Below, piece after piece: positions 9,962 through 23,460 of a stretch of DNA of 64,000 nt. Each line of letters starts with the position of its first letter. The stretch's first letter is position 1. The notes beneath the pieces were generated by a model, which was given only the letters and a program-made list of their open reading frames with translations, was not told the DNA's origin and searched no databases. The DNA is from Sindora glabra (lineage: Eukaryota; Streptophyta; Magnoliopsida; Fabales; Fabaceae): assembly GCA_020226215.1 (NCBI GenBank), contig CM035230.1:271501-335500 (forward strand), in the 5' to 3' direction. The position numbers and the translations under genes are program-made.

Positions 9962-12900
9962 AAAATCTCATAATCAAGGACTGGTAGAACTAAATGAGAT
10001 AGTGTCTACTAGTAGGTAAATAGTAGAAATACTCATTAATTTAGTGGAAGTATTTATTAGTTTTAGTGGATGAAAAATCTATTAGGAATAATCTAGGAAA
10101 ATTTTGAGAAAGTTAGAAGTTTTTAAGATTCAAGATTTATAAAGATTCAAAGTAAGTTTTTTTCATATAGAAGCATCATAAAATAAATCCAAGGTGGTGG
10201 GAATGTAATTTTAGACACATCCAAATAAGTATGCATAGCCATAAGGGAGAAGGAAGGGAATTTTAGCTTAGCTAAAAGGCATTAAGGTAATTCTCAAGTG
10301 AATTTCATTATTATATAATTATGGAATAATTGAGAAAAAATGGTGGGGAGGAAATAATAATATATAAAAATATTTACTTGATTATCAAGCATTATAAGCT
10401 TCTATGAAACTTAGTCATTAAAGTTGATAATATAAATAAGAATATTTCATAGTCTTATGCTAATATGATAAGTTTAAGGTAACTAAGTAAGTTGAAATGG
10501 AATTACCTCATCCAAAAGGGACCAAATTGTGCATTTCATGGTCCAAAGCCAATTTTATGATATCATCCCTCACTTATTCAAAGCTCACTCAAGATTTCTC
10601 CTATAAATAACTCACATTAGTTCAATTCTTTCCCACACCAATAAGAAGCCACGGTTACAGTGAGAAAGATGAGAAAGGAGTTGCAATCTTAAGTATTATT
10701 CCCATTTCTTAGTGAGATATCATTAATCCTTTGAGTGTTTATTTGGTATTGGCCAAAGAAAGGAGCTCTTTTGATCTTCTAGTGAAGGTATAAATCTATA
10801 AACTTCTATACTTTCATTTCTTTCCATAGTTATTTTTATGAATTCTACATTAGTTTTATGTTATTTTTGAATACTACACTTTAAATTCTAGGTGAAGGAA
10901 AGCAAGTCTACTAAGCATCTTTGAATAAGTAGAGATCCATTCTTTTTTATTAGTTTTCTTCTTTGATGATGTTTATATATAAGATGTACATGTGGTTATT
11001 TGTGGTTGTACTAAAGCCATGAAACTCATGGTGGATTACTTGCACACTTGTTTTCTTAAATTTTCAAGAGATGGTTTTGAATAAATTGGTTTTGTAGAAG
11101 ATGATTTCAAAATAATTCTTTAAAATAATAAAGTTTAGATATATGATTTTCCATGAAAATAGAAAAAAAATTTAGTGAGGGAGTATAAACAACATCTTGG
11201 GTTTCTTGGCTTAAAATAAGAAAATTTCTATTTTTATAATACAAAATCTATTAACTACATCAAAAATTAAATTAGAAAGGATAGAATCCATGAATATCAA
11301 GTTTTGAAAACAAGTGGTTTTTAAAAAGCATGTAACAAACCCTCAGATTTCTCTAGTATACATAGGGAAAATTTTATTTTTTATGATAAAATTATGTAAG
11401 AACTAAACTATACTTTAATATGGATATTTTAGAATGATTATATCAAAGTTTTCAAGCAAAAACTCACTTGAAACAAGCTTTGTAAACTTTCAAATTTTAT
11501 ATTGCTTAGTGCAAAAAAAAATCTATTTTTATAAGAAAAACTTGCTACAATACGTTTCAAACTATTTTAGTAATGTTTATGAACATTAATATTAAGAGTA
11601 TATGGCAAGAATATATTTTAAAATCACATTTGAAAACTTATGATTTTATGTTGAAAAACTATTTTCTATATTTGATGTTTTTTAGTAAATAAAAATTCCT
11701 ACAAAATGGTTTTGACTAGTAAAGCATTTTGGTGGCTAGTGTAATTTGTTTTAAAAGTGGTTATTAAATGATGTTTAATGTTTTGAAAACTTAGCTAGAA
11801 AACTTTGGGAGTTTTCATTTTTTCAATGCTAAGTAAGCTCACTTTAAGGTATTTTAATAGTTAGAGTTATGGATAATTTATGTAACTTGTTTTGAGTGTG
11901 AAAATGGCTAAAAAAAAAGGATATTTTAAGACTAATATTAATTCTAGAAATTTTTACAAATTTTCAATTAAATTTCATGATTTATTTAATTTTTCAAAAG
12001 CTAAAGATGCTTACTTTGAGATGTTTTGATAGTTGAATACAAGGATACATTATATGACTTATTTTTAGTACACAAAAAGTTTAGAAGGTTTATTAAATGT
12101 TTAAATAATGAATCTAGAAATTTTAAAAAATTAATAAAGTTTGCTATTTTAAGTATAAGGTTGATTGTTAAAACATAGTATAAGTTTGTGACTATTTTCT
12201 TAACTTTTAGATGTTATTGTTTAGTGATATTGTTAGAATATTGTATAAAAGCATAAGATTGAATTTGCTTAGAATCAAAAGTTACGAAACTTAAAAAATC
12301 TAAGTTGTGAACTCTATGGTTTTATTGCAAAAATTATAAGTTATATGATCATTTTATATTGATATTTTTTCATTCATCAACATACTAATATGTTAATATT
12401 TTAAAGGTATGCTTGAATTTTAATGGGAATTCTATAAAATAAATAGACATTGCCCTATAAGTTTTCATGGTGAAACTGTGAATCCATTATATAATTAATG
12501 TATGAATTGTGATAATGACTTAATATGTGAATTGTAATGCACTAATGTGCTTATGTGAGAATATTTGTGAATGATGTTCATGAAAATGACGAAGTGTTGA
12601 TGAGCTTTTGAAAAGTGATATAATAATCTAACATACGAATGGAAGTACCAATATTTATTGTGCTCACTAGAAACATGACAAGATAACTATAAATTCTTTC
12701 TTGCTAGATTATTTCTTTATTGATATATGTTAGTTATGGCTAATGGATGATATTTTGAGTAAATGTGTTAAAATAGATTGGATTTAACGAGTTAACCTGA
12801 GACTGGTATAACTTTACTTAACTTAAAACTGGGACGGTACGAAAAATAATAATAGTGGCTTGACTTGTTAAGAAATTAAGATTAATTAGCCTAACTTGGT

Positions 12901-13010
12901 AAAGGATTAGCTCAATTTAGTAAAGAATTAAGACTGGTAAGTGCTTGTCCATTAGTTTATTAGATTAGTGAGTTAGTATGATAATAGTAGCAAGTAATAA
13001 TTAATTAATA
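9947..13010 (+). mobile_element. Gypsy-type long LTR sequence beginning TGTAACACCC
   Basis: TGTAACACCC at 9947 is a common start of plant Ty3/gypsy LTRs. About 650 bp in there is a promoter-like stretch: TATAAATAACTCACATTAG near 10602-10620, followed by a leader-like segment. No coding domain is present. The stretch 12780-12960 has a characteristic run of short phrases (GGCTTGACTTG, CTAACTTGG) that resumes in similar style near 18370-18560, so the intervening block with the hAT remnant may be an insertion. A possible 3' end of another LTR, TGTCACGACC, lies at 9908. No target duplication was confirmed. Confidence 0.5.
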
Positions 13011-15689
13011 TATTATTGTATGTTTGTATATATTAAAATAATAATTTTCATATATTAAAATTATACTTTCATATATATAATATTAAAACTATATATATGA
13101 GTAATATTAAATAATTTATAATATTAAAATTAATAAATTTATATATTTAATATTGTTAATATATATTATATAAATTTATCAAAAAAATAATTACATTAAA
13201 ATTTGAATTAGTATTTCTATATTAAAATTTTATATTATTTAAAATATTTTATAATAAAAATAAAATTTATCATGATACATTTATTTTACTTAATAATATT
13301 AATCTCTCACCTACAAATAATAAGAGTGAATATAGAAAAAAATGTAATAGAGTAAATAAGAAAAGCAACAATATATGAATGAAATATAATAAAAAGAAAT
13401 ATTTTTTCTATTGCTCATATTAGGACTTTCATAATTTAATTATTTTCATATTATTATATTAGGAATGAAATATAACAAACAATATATAAAAATTGTCAAA
13501 AATATTACTTATTCATTAAAGTTACGGTTATGTAGATATAAAAGTATTGTGATCTTAAAAGCACAATGCCATTCTTTGATTATAAATCTATTTAAATTTT
13601 ATGAAACTAACTTCACCTTAAATTATAATTCTTTTATATAATAATTAAATAATTCTATTTTATATATAAACAAATTAAAAATTGAAATAGAATTAATCTT
13701 GTAAGAGTTAAACTAAAATAAATAAAGTTGATAAAAATTTGGAGGTTAAAATAGAATTAGTAATAAATAAAGTTAATAAAAATTTAGAGGTTAAAATAGG
13801 TTTTTTTAATCTTTTTCTTTTTAAGAAAAGAGTGAACGCATATGCTGTCCTTTTTTTCATTCCTAACCTGCATCACTAGACAGTACATAGACCATAATTT
13901 TTAGAGGAGTGCTTTGTATAATTACTTATAATCAAGCCCGTGTAGAACGAGCTTTGTTTAATTCATTATTTAATAAAAATTAGATAATATCTATAATATG
14001 TGAGATAAATATTTTTATGCAAAAATAAAAAGAGTAAATCATTTCAATTGAATCTAAAATTGAAGACTTAAAATTAAAATATAAAGTTGTGTGACTTTTT
14101 TCATGTGACCATGTTTCCTTTTTAAGTAATTACATAACTTGAATTATGCTTTGATCTTGACCATTAATAAAAGATTTAATAATCACAATTTATTTCTCTC
14201 ATCTCTTACATAAAAACACTCCTCTTATTTAATATGTCCCTTATAAATATAAATCAAATTAAAAATTCATATGAGTTTATTTTTATTATCTTATTTTTTA
14301 CATGCATTTTATATAATTATAATAGTTGTAATATAAAAAATTAGAAATATCAATCAACTTCAATTAAGATGACATTTTTAAGCTTACAATTTCTTATTTT
14401 CAATTTTCTAAAATAAAAATTTAATTTATATAAAAATTATATATATTAAAATTCCTAAGAAATAATGTCAAATTGATTATTATAGCATAACAAATTAAAA
14501 ATATTAGTGAATTTCAATTAAGAAGACTTTTAAAATTTTTTAATTTCTTATTTTTAATTTATTATAAAAATTAAATTTAGGAGAAAGGATAGGATGGTCA
14601 TTAATTAATATATGTGTAATTTATAATATATTACTTAAAAATTGATATTGATAAAATATTAATAAAATTTAAATAAATAATTTTGATTTTAATTTTAAAT
14701 ATATCATATACATATATATAAGAAAGCCTAATAAATGATTGGATTAATGCCTATCGAAAAGTAAATAAAATAAATTTAAAAATGGTAACAAGTGGGATTG
14801 TAGTTTGACAAGTAGGATGGCATGTGTAGCTACAATAAAAATATGAAGTCCAAAGTTCTTATTTAAAATAGATGACATGTTGTAATAAAAAAAATGAAAT
14901 AAAATAATAAAATGGAGCAACTATAGGGAGACACATTAGCAATGTAACACAAACCCAACATTAAAATTTAGATAGATAAGTACATTACAGTAACAAAGGT
15001 AGAATCATAAGCACAAAAAATAGATTAAAAGAGGCAAAGAACCATTGAGCAATAGCTCATTGGCAAAGAGCTATTGCTCAATGGCTAATTTAAAATTTTT
15101 ATTAATATTTTATGTATTTTATATCACTATAAATATTCATCTTAAACTCAATTCACATAATAAATATTCATTCTTTCTCTCTTCAATCTCATTCTCATAA
15201 TTTCAACAATTATGATATATTCTCATTTCTCTACAAATATTAAAGATTAGATGTGGAGATGGTGCATGAAGTTTTAAATCATTGAAATTTTCACTTTAAA
15301 GAAAAATATTGATGACATTCTTTATCTCTTTCTAATATTTACTTATATTTTTATATTTTTTATTAAGTTATATATATTTCAAATTTTATAGTATTTTAGT
15401 TAATTCAATAGTTATTATTCTTGTTAAATTTAATATTAGTAATTTCATTTCTCATATTATTAATAAATTTTAATTATGAATTTGAATGATCCTAATAATA
15501 TGCAAAATTATTTTGATAATAATTTTTTTTAGAAAATATAACTACTAATTTTTCAAATAATAAAATTTCAAATATAGCTACTCATATGCAAAATTATTAA
15601 TTTTTCAAGTACACCCAAATTTATATCATCTCCTCTTCCTTCTCAATATCTACTTCATTACAACATGCTTGTAATCGTAAGAATATAAA
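13011..15689. repeat. Very AT-rich non-coding block preceding the hAT remnant
   Basis: No gene is visible. The sequence is dominated by A/T runs. Near 15010-15230 it changes to a leader-like stretch (TATAAATATTCATC, then pyrimidine-rich sequence) that could be the 5' region of the hAT element whose transposase remnant follows. I could not identify the element's terminal repeats or its 8-bp duplication. Confidence 0.35.
15042..15084. repeat. Perfect 17-bp inverted repeat with 9-bp loop
   Basis: CCATTGAGCAATAGCTC at 15042-15058 is the exact reverse complement of 15068-15084, separated by ATTGGCAAA. It stands out in an AT-rich background and lies about 650 bp upstream of the hAT remnant. A subterminal hairpin of that element is the likeliest explanation. 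Confidence 0.8.
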
Positions 15690-17480
15690 CACTCCTACAT
15701 TCTCGTTGAATTTAGCAAAAAGATTGAAATTTTTTGAAATATGGAATTATTTTGATCTAAAAAATGTGGATAAGGTAGTTAAAGCATTTTGTTAATATTA
15801 TTAAAAAATTTATAACTATGATAGTTATAATGGTACTAGTACAATGAGATGCTATTATTCTTTTAAACATGTGGATATTATAAATATTTCAAGTAAAAAT
15901 TCTAACATGCCTAGTTAAGATGGTTGTGAGTATGAATTGTATAAATAGATTTGTCATGCTAAAATGCCTTTTAGTGTAGTTAGTTCTCTAAAATTAAATA
16001 TCCTTTTTTAACACTTTAATCTTCAATGACATTGTACAAGTAGGAATACTAATGTAAATAAATAAAATAAAATTTTTTAAGAGTAGAAAATAATTTTAGC
16101 CAATTATTTTTTAAAATTCAAAGGTAGAGTTACACTTGTATTCAATATTTAGATATCATCATCTCAAATGGGCTATGTTGGTATTACTACCCACTATATT
16201 GATAAAAATTTTATTTTACATGAAAAATAATTATTTGTTTTAAATCAATTCCACCACCATATGGTACATCTATTATTGCTTTTTATATAATAAATACTTG
16301 TAGTGAATACGTGATATCAGATAAAATATTTTCAATTACCTTTGATAATACATCTAATAATACTAGTGATATTATAATTTTAATTCCAGACTTAAATTCT
16401 ATTCTTGAAGCTCAATTTTTTAATCTTAGAAGTGCATGCCATATTTTAAATTTAGTTGTTCAAGATGCATTAAAAGTTATTTCTATACTTGTACAAAATT
16501 TTAGAACTATAGTTTTATATGTCAAATCATCACTAGCTAGACAGTATAATTGGAGACCATTATGTTTCCAAATGTATAGGAAACCTAGGACACCTCCACA
16601 AGATGTTTGTTCACGATGGAATTTTACTTTTAAAAAATTAGAATTTTGCTTAGAGTATAAAGATGTCATGCATACTTTTTATTCAACAAAAATTCAAGTT
16701 AATCATCATCTTGAAAAAGTTGAATAGGAAAGGATGCAAATTTACTTACAATTCTCACAAACATTTTATAATACAACTAGTCTTTTATCAAGTTCTTATT
16801 ACTTGACATTTCACTCAATACTTGATGTTTTTGTTTAATGGTAGTTTTGCATTTCTAAAATTTGAAAGTATTAATGGGTTTGAAATTATTATTCATGAAT
16901 GTATACTAAAATGTAATAAATATTTTAGAAATATTCTTTATTTATATGTTATAGCTGCAATTATAGATCCTAAAGTTAAACAAGAAAGAGTAAAAAAACT
17001 GTAAAAAAATTTACTATAAAAATATACAATATGAATTTAACTTAGAGTCTTACATGAATGATATAAATAATTTGCTACTAAAAATGTTTCAAGTATATAG
17101 TAGTAAATTTAATTCCTTGGATGCATGCATAGATTCTTCAGTTTCTTTAAAAATAACTATCTCATATTGTGAAGAATATAATGACTTTTTAGATTTAACT
17201 AATGATATTCCCTCAATCAACAATGAATTAAGTTCTTACTTATTTACACCTATTGTAGCTAATATACTAAAATTTTCCATTTTGGAATGGAATGATAGAA
17301 AGCACAAAGGACATAATATTTTATACTTTCTCTTATAACATATCATATACTAAGCCCTTTAATGTCTTCAATAGCATTAGAAAGTACATTTTCTTTTGAT
17401 GAGCAAATTTTCAATGAAAAGATAAATGATTAGAACTTAAAGAAGCTATTTGTTTAAAGATTGGTTTAATGCAAAAGAAA
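15690..17480 (+). pseudogene. hAT-family transposase, decayed
   Basis: Similarity runs through the domains in order but with many stops and frameshifts. Near 15740-15860 is a BED-finger-like segment (IWNYFDLKNVDKVVKAFC, then NGTSTMRC). Near 16170-16330 is GYVGITTHYIDKNFILHEK and SIPPPYGTS, leading to the hAT core FSITFDNTSNN, then RSACHILNLVVQDALKVIS near 16430-16480. Near 16930-16990 is YVIAAIIDPKVK. The C-terminal dimerisation segment is at 17200-17430 (NNELSSYLF, ILEWNDRK, then MSSIALESTFSF). hAT transposases cut and paste elements with 8-bp target duplications. This copy cannot make a functional protein. Confidence 0.85.
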
Positions 17481-17716
17481 ATTAACAAAATAATTTGCAA
17501 GAACATAGATCATCATTGGTTGAAGGAGCTAATTAGAAATAATAACAGATTTATATATTATAAATTTAATTAGTAAAATATTTGTATTCATTTTATTTAA
17601 TAGTGAAATTTTTTTGGACCAAGTTTCGTTGTTTTTACTCTTTTTAATAGAGGATTGTCCATGTTAAAAATTATTATGTCAAAATTTTTTTATTTTTAAT
17701 TTTATTAAATAATAGC

Positions 17717-17743
17717 AATAATAATAATAATAATAATAATAAT
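17717..17743 (+). repeat. (AAT)n microsatellite
   Basis: About nine perfect AAT units lie just downstream of the hAT remnant. Confidence 0.9.
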
Positions 17744-20700
17744 TTGTAAGTGATAACAATAAAATATAATTATATTTTATAATAATAAGAGTAATCACAA
17801 CAATAACAACAATATATAATAATCATGGAAAGTAATTTTAATCTAAAATTTAAAGTTTCTCATTACTAATTAATCAACTAAAATTTTCAATACGTGATTT
17901 TGATTATAAGTCTTATTATACCTCAAATTTACACTTAATTTATTCAAATTAAATGCATTTTATAAATAATTTTTTACAAATGATCAAATTATTTTTGCTA
18001 AATATTTTCTTTTATGTATTAAAAGTGATGATATTTTAATTTTAAATTTTAATATATGGAAAAGTTATTAATATATCCTAAGAAATTAGAACAAAATTAC
18101 ATTAATATTTAAAAAATTCCTTACTTTTTTTAAAGAATTCATATTTAATATTTTTAAAATTTAAAAAATATATAATTTTTATTTTAATTATCTTAACAAA
18201 TTTATTCTAATTTCATTCTTTTAATGAAATTTAAAGTAATAATTATAATAAAATATAATTATACTTAATAATAATAATAGAGTTCAATTAATCAATGATA
18301 TAAAATTAATAATAAATAAATAACTAATATGATAACAATAATAAAATGTAACATGTTATAAAACTTGTCTAGACTAGCTTGGTAAATGTTAACTTGTAAT
18401 TAGGATTATGAATGGTACTTTAGCAACCTAATTTAATTTGATCTAATGAAAAAGTAGCTTGACCTAGGATTGGCCTGATGTATAATTTTTGTTTATTGGA
18501 TTAGTCTAGTAGGATTGAGTTAGCTTATTTTACACACTGGATTTTGACCTTACCCTATTATATGTGAAAAATAGGCTAGTGGGTGCCCTATATGAATAAA
18601 GAGCCTATGTTGAATGCCATATATAATTATTGGCTTGACTATCATATATATATATATTGATGTGACATTATTATGATTATGAGACTTTTATGGAGAGTTT
18701 TGGGGATTGATATGATGCCTTATATTTTGAGTCACACAAACTGATGTGTGAGATAAGGTTAGTTCTGGAGGGACAAATTTGGAATATGCATGGGATAAGA
18801 TTAGTTTAGAGTAACAAGGAGAATCTTTTATACCTTCATGCCATTTAATAGTTATTTAAATAATCATATCATGTTTATGATTGAACCTTGTTACTAAATT
18901 ATTTCTTGTCTAAATGTTACTAATATAGTATATAGAATTGCCTAATGAGAAATATTTTCTAGTAAGGAATTTTTTTTAGTATTAAAATATATATCTTGTA
19001 TATAAATGTTCTCTTGATTAAAAATGATTAGAAAATTAGTGAGATAGCTATCTTATTAAGTAATTTCATTACTCATTTTACTTATAGACATATTTTTCAA
19101 GTACTCCTCTTAGTGATTGTAATTGAGATCACTAATGTATGATGGCATATGTACTACACCCAATATGATGCTTTCAAACTAGAGTTCCACTTTACTGTAG
19201 TGATTGATGAGGTTAGGGTTCCAAGTGTGCTAGGATGCAAGTTGTAAAGGTTGAGACCATCACATTTGACCCTAGTCAACGGCATCTAGATAGTCACTTT
19301 ACTGACAATAGAGTTTTGGAAGCCTTTGAGTGTCTTATGCTTGATGATCCTATCATTAAGATAAGAGAGGTAAATTTGCTAGTGTACAATTACATACCTT
19401 ATGATCTTTTAGTATTGGTCCCATTATCTATTAAACCACCAGTATTATCCTTAGCGACACCATTAGTAGTACCACTAGTTGTACTAGTTGAACAATTAGG
19501 TCTTTCATTATCTTTAAATTCATTTTTTCAGGATCCAAATGGCTTTGAGGCTAATGTTGAGGAGACCATGCATAGATAATCTGGATGATAATTGATCACT
19601 CTTTTTAATCTTCTCTATATTAATGCTTTGACTATTTTGCAAAAAATAGTACATATGAACCCAACGTAATAAAAAATGGGGATGGTCTTAAGCTATATGT
19701 AAAAGAAGCTATTTGTATAAATATGCTTATATGTATATATGATGATATTGTTTAGTATGTTTACTAACATGTGGATAAATAGTTTCTTGAAATCATAAAA
19801 TAATTTCACAATTTTTCTCTAACTATGTATAAGGTACAATTATCTTATTTGGATTCATGTATTTTTTTAAAAAGAATATGTTCTAAAGTATTCTATGAAG
19901 AAGATCATTTTATTTCTCAAATTTTCTATTCTAGTCCTATTCTATTGTATTGATTTTATGGTTTGAATTTTTTAAGTAAGTATATTACTTAGTTTTCAAA
20001 AACTTATCTTCTAAATTATCTTGTTGGTTTCTTGAAGAATCTTTAAGAAAATGACATTTTAGACAGGTTCTATAAACTTTTTTAAAAGATTGGTTTTACA
20101 AAAAGCTTTTCTAAAATTTTATCTAACAAACATCCCTTTCTAAAAGAAGTCTTTTGAAAAAAAAAAACTATCTATACAAGGTTTTACTAAAAAGACATTA
20201 ACTATTTTTTTTTATGAAAAAAGTATATTTTTGGAATTATTTCAATAGTATTTTTATTTTTTTTAAGTTATTTCCTAAACAAAAAGTAAACTTCTATTTT
20301 GTTTTGGATATGGACTCCAAAAGAAATTATTGTATATTTAATTTTCATAATTTCCTTTAAAAAGAAAGGAAAAAAGTTGTCAATATTTTTTATATTTTTA
20401 AAATTTTTTTAATTGACTCCATTTACCCATAGATGAGGTTTTATTTGTTGAAACTATTATTTGTTTTTATGGAAATGTATTTAAAAGAATAAGCCTCATT
20501 AATTATGAAAATTTATTTTTAATTTGATAATGCATATATAGTTTAAAAAAAATTCATAGTGAAGTCTCCAACCTTATGTTTTTGTATCATATAGTCAATT
20601 TTATAAATTAGTTGGTTTAGAAAAAGCTTATAAAGATATCTCATTAATATCTTTATATTTTTCATAATGGTCCAAAAAATTGAGTTATGATGAACACACT

Positions 20701-21819
20701 TCCTCATTTTCACCAGCCTATTCTTCCTGTTATTCTAATATAATAAAGCATGCAAGGGGATTTGGGGAAGTTTTCATAACTTAATAAGAAAAGATGACAT
20801 ATTCATTTAACAAAATTCAATTTGATTTCAAAGAAGTTAAGCTTGCTTATAATGCTTCAATCTTGAGGATAACCAACCTTAAAGAATAGTGGTTACTATC
20901 CTTTTACCCTATTTACCTTATATAGATGAAGGCCTAAAAATATCTACAATAAGATATCCAATGTTACCTACGCCATATTGGATATACTCTTGAAAGCTCA
21001 TCTTTGATGTGGTGATGGTGGATCAACTTAATTATTTGTAAAAGAAAACATATAGAAGGGTAAGTTCGGAGTTTGATGAGTAAATACTTAATGTGAAAAA
21101 TATTATCTATATTATTTTCTCATATTTTATGCCTCTTAATGTGTTACACATGCTTAAATTTATGGAATTGATCATGTTATGTGATTAGATGATGGTTTTC
21201 TAATATTTTTAAATTATTTAGTTAATGCTAGATTTTTAATACTATTTTAATTTTTCAGCTATAACTTGAGTTTCAAATGTTAAATTGAGTAATCTTTATT
21301 TCATTAAAAAGCTAATAATAAGTTTTAAAACTTTTGTGTTTTGATTGAAGCCTAATTCGAACATTTAGATGATCAAATTTAGTCATGAAAATGATGCTCT
21401 ATTTTTATTCTAGTTGAACTAGTCTTGATTTTTGGGCTATATTTGGAGCTCCAAAGATACAATTAAGGTGCAACCAGCACCCAAAGTTAAGTAAGACTGA
21501 CCCAATAAGTTCTATATTTTGGGTTTAGCAAAACTATGTTGTTTTAATGGTCAAACTTGAGCTACAAATCAAGTTATGAATTTTTATTATAGTAAATCCT
21601 TGATATAAACCTAACCAGTACTTTGCATGATCAAGCCCAAGTAAAGAAGGACTTGACTTTAAGTGAAGGCTTGATGACAAGATGAAAGCTCAAAAGGATG
21701 CAAGAGGCATTTAGGGCCCATGTGAATACAATTCTAGCCTAAGAAGTCCAAGTAGAAGAGGCAAATAGAGTTAAAGTACTACTTATTCAAGCTTAAAAAA
21801 TCTAAAGATATTTGGAGTG
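17744..21819. repeat. Gene-free LTR-type and AT-rich sequence
   Basis: No gene is recognisable. The part from about 18360 to 19240 resembles the body of the gypsy-type LTR begun at 9947. An open frame of 114 codons at 19235-19579 matches no family I know, has low-complexity valine/leucine runs, and is read as chance. The rest is T-rich spacer. Confidence 0.35.
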
Positions 21820-22048
21820 CAATAAAAAAAGATATATTTTTCTAATCCAAAATGCAACAAATCTGGACATATTTTCCCAATATGGAGCGCAACAAATCAA
21901 GAGATATTTTCCTGATATGGAGTGCAATAATTTGGACATATTTTCCTAATATGGAGTACAATAAAGTTGGAGATATTTTCCAAATATGGAGTACAATGAA
22001 TTTGGATATGTTTTCCCAATATGAAGTGCAACAAATTTGGAGAAAATT
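21820..22048 (+). repeat. 35-bp tandem repeat array, six full copies plus a partial
   Basis: Units start at 21820, 21855, 21890, 21925, 21959 and 21994, with a partial one from 22029. The consensus is CAAYAAATTTGGAGATATTTT followed by CCYAATATGGAGTG. One unit is 34 bp. The first is the most diverged. The array produces overlapping open frames on both strands that should not be read as genes. It lies in retroelement-like sequence just before a TATA-containing promoter-like stretch. Confidence 0.92.
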
Positions 22049-23460
22049 TGAAGATAATTTTTATTTTTAATTTAATGATAGTCAAAGCTTTGTATTTTCC
22101 TAATTATGGTATTTACTATTTATATTTTCCTAAGACTAGTATAAATAGGAGGCAATGTAACTCAGAATTCAGCAGTTGATGAATATATTTTGAAATTGAG
22201 TGTTTCTTCTCCAAAATGTTAAGAATTTTATCTTTTTTTGCTTTTGTGAAATCTTACTTTGTCAATCTTCCCCGTAAGGTTAGTGATTCAAATTAATAAA
22301 AGTCCCTAATTTATACTTCAACCTAGATGCGTTATTGTGTGGATTGGTTAATTTGTGTTCATGGTTGAACAAGTGGTCTAAGTAGTAGGTCGCATTCCTT
22401 ATACCATTGGTTAGCTATTTGCATTTGTTCAGGTCATTGAAACCTTCAAATTCAAAGCTTATCACTCCCAATTCCCTTTCCTTAATTTTGGAGTGTGGCA
22501 TTCATATCCTTCTTTTACTTTGTTTTTTAATTTCTTGAACTACCTACACCATGAAGATTAGGTCAGCCCTATTGATTTTCCTATCAATCCTATTATTTAA
22601 TTTGTAAATTAGGTTATAGGCTTCTAAATTAGGCAAGGTCATATTCTTTGTAACCCTAAGAGATATATTTTCTTGTGCCATTAGTTTTTGTAGCTTAAAG
22701 AAATCAGGTTTAAGAGATTTTGTGTCTCCAATGGCAAGAACACATTCTAGGCAACAAATATTATTCTTTCTAGTATTCCTTGTATTCCATAATGAGTGAT
22801 CGATACTTTTACATTAGTTCAAGTGTTTAAGCACTCCAAGCTTAGTGTGATTTTGAGGCTCTGATTTAATTTAATTCACTATTGATTAATCTATCTCTTG
22901 CTTCTCTATTTTATTTTTATTTTATAATTATTTTGAGAGATTAGTTAATTAAGCCTATTTACTCTTTATAACTTATAACTATATGATTGATTACAATTAA
23001 TTCTTGCATGTAAGTTAGTTATTTTCAATCATAATTACTAGTAATTAGGCATTGAATTTTCTTATGTAAAATTATAATCATTTAAAAGAATTAGAGGATA
23101 AATACGTAATTTTTTACGTGTAGGATTATTAAAGATTGGGATCAATATTGAGTTAATTAGTATTATGTGATTAATTTGTAATATTAATTTGGGTTATCGC
23201 AGGGTGTTTGGGTAATTCCTTAGCTAAGTAGTTGAGTTGGGAGTAATTTGGTTAAAGTCAATGATAAATCTATATTTGGAGTGTAAAATCCCTAGAATTG
23301 AGTTTTTCTATTTTGTTTCATTCTATTTTAATCTTGTTTTCATTGTGCATTTTAATTTTTTTAAACCCTCTATTTACATTCTATTTTTATTTTAACTTAG
23401 ACTTGCCTCTTATTATAGTTTTGAGCAAGTTCGACATTAATTTTGATGTGAAATGATGTG
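22049..23460 (+). mobile_element. LTR-retroelement promoter-like and leader-like sequence, unclassified
   Basis: Shortly after the tandem array a TATA box (AGTATAAATAGGAGG, 22137-22151) is followed by a leader-like segment, as in the U3-R part of plant LTRs. No coding domain, PBS or clean LTR end was recognised, so the element type is open. Confidence 0.35.

Noticed and set aside
19235..19579. Open frame of 114 codons, plus strand
   Set aside because: It has no recognisable domain, has valine/leucine low-complexity runs, and lies in LTR-like sequence without splice or promoter context. Chance ORF preferred.
21852..22085. Overlapping open frames on both strands
   Set aside because: Both are produced by the 35-bp tandem repeat, whose unit lacks stops in these frames.
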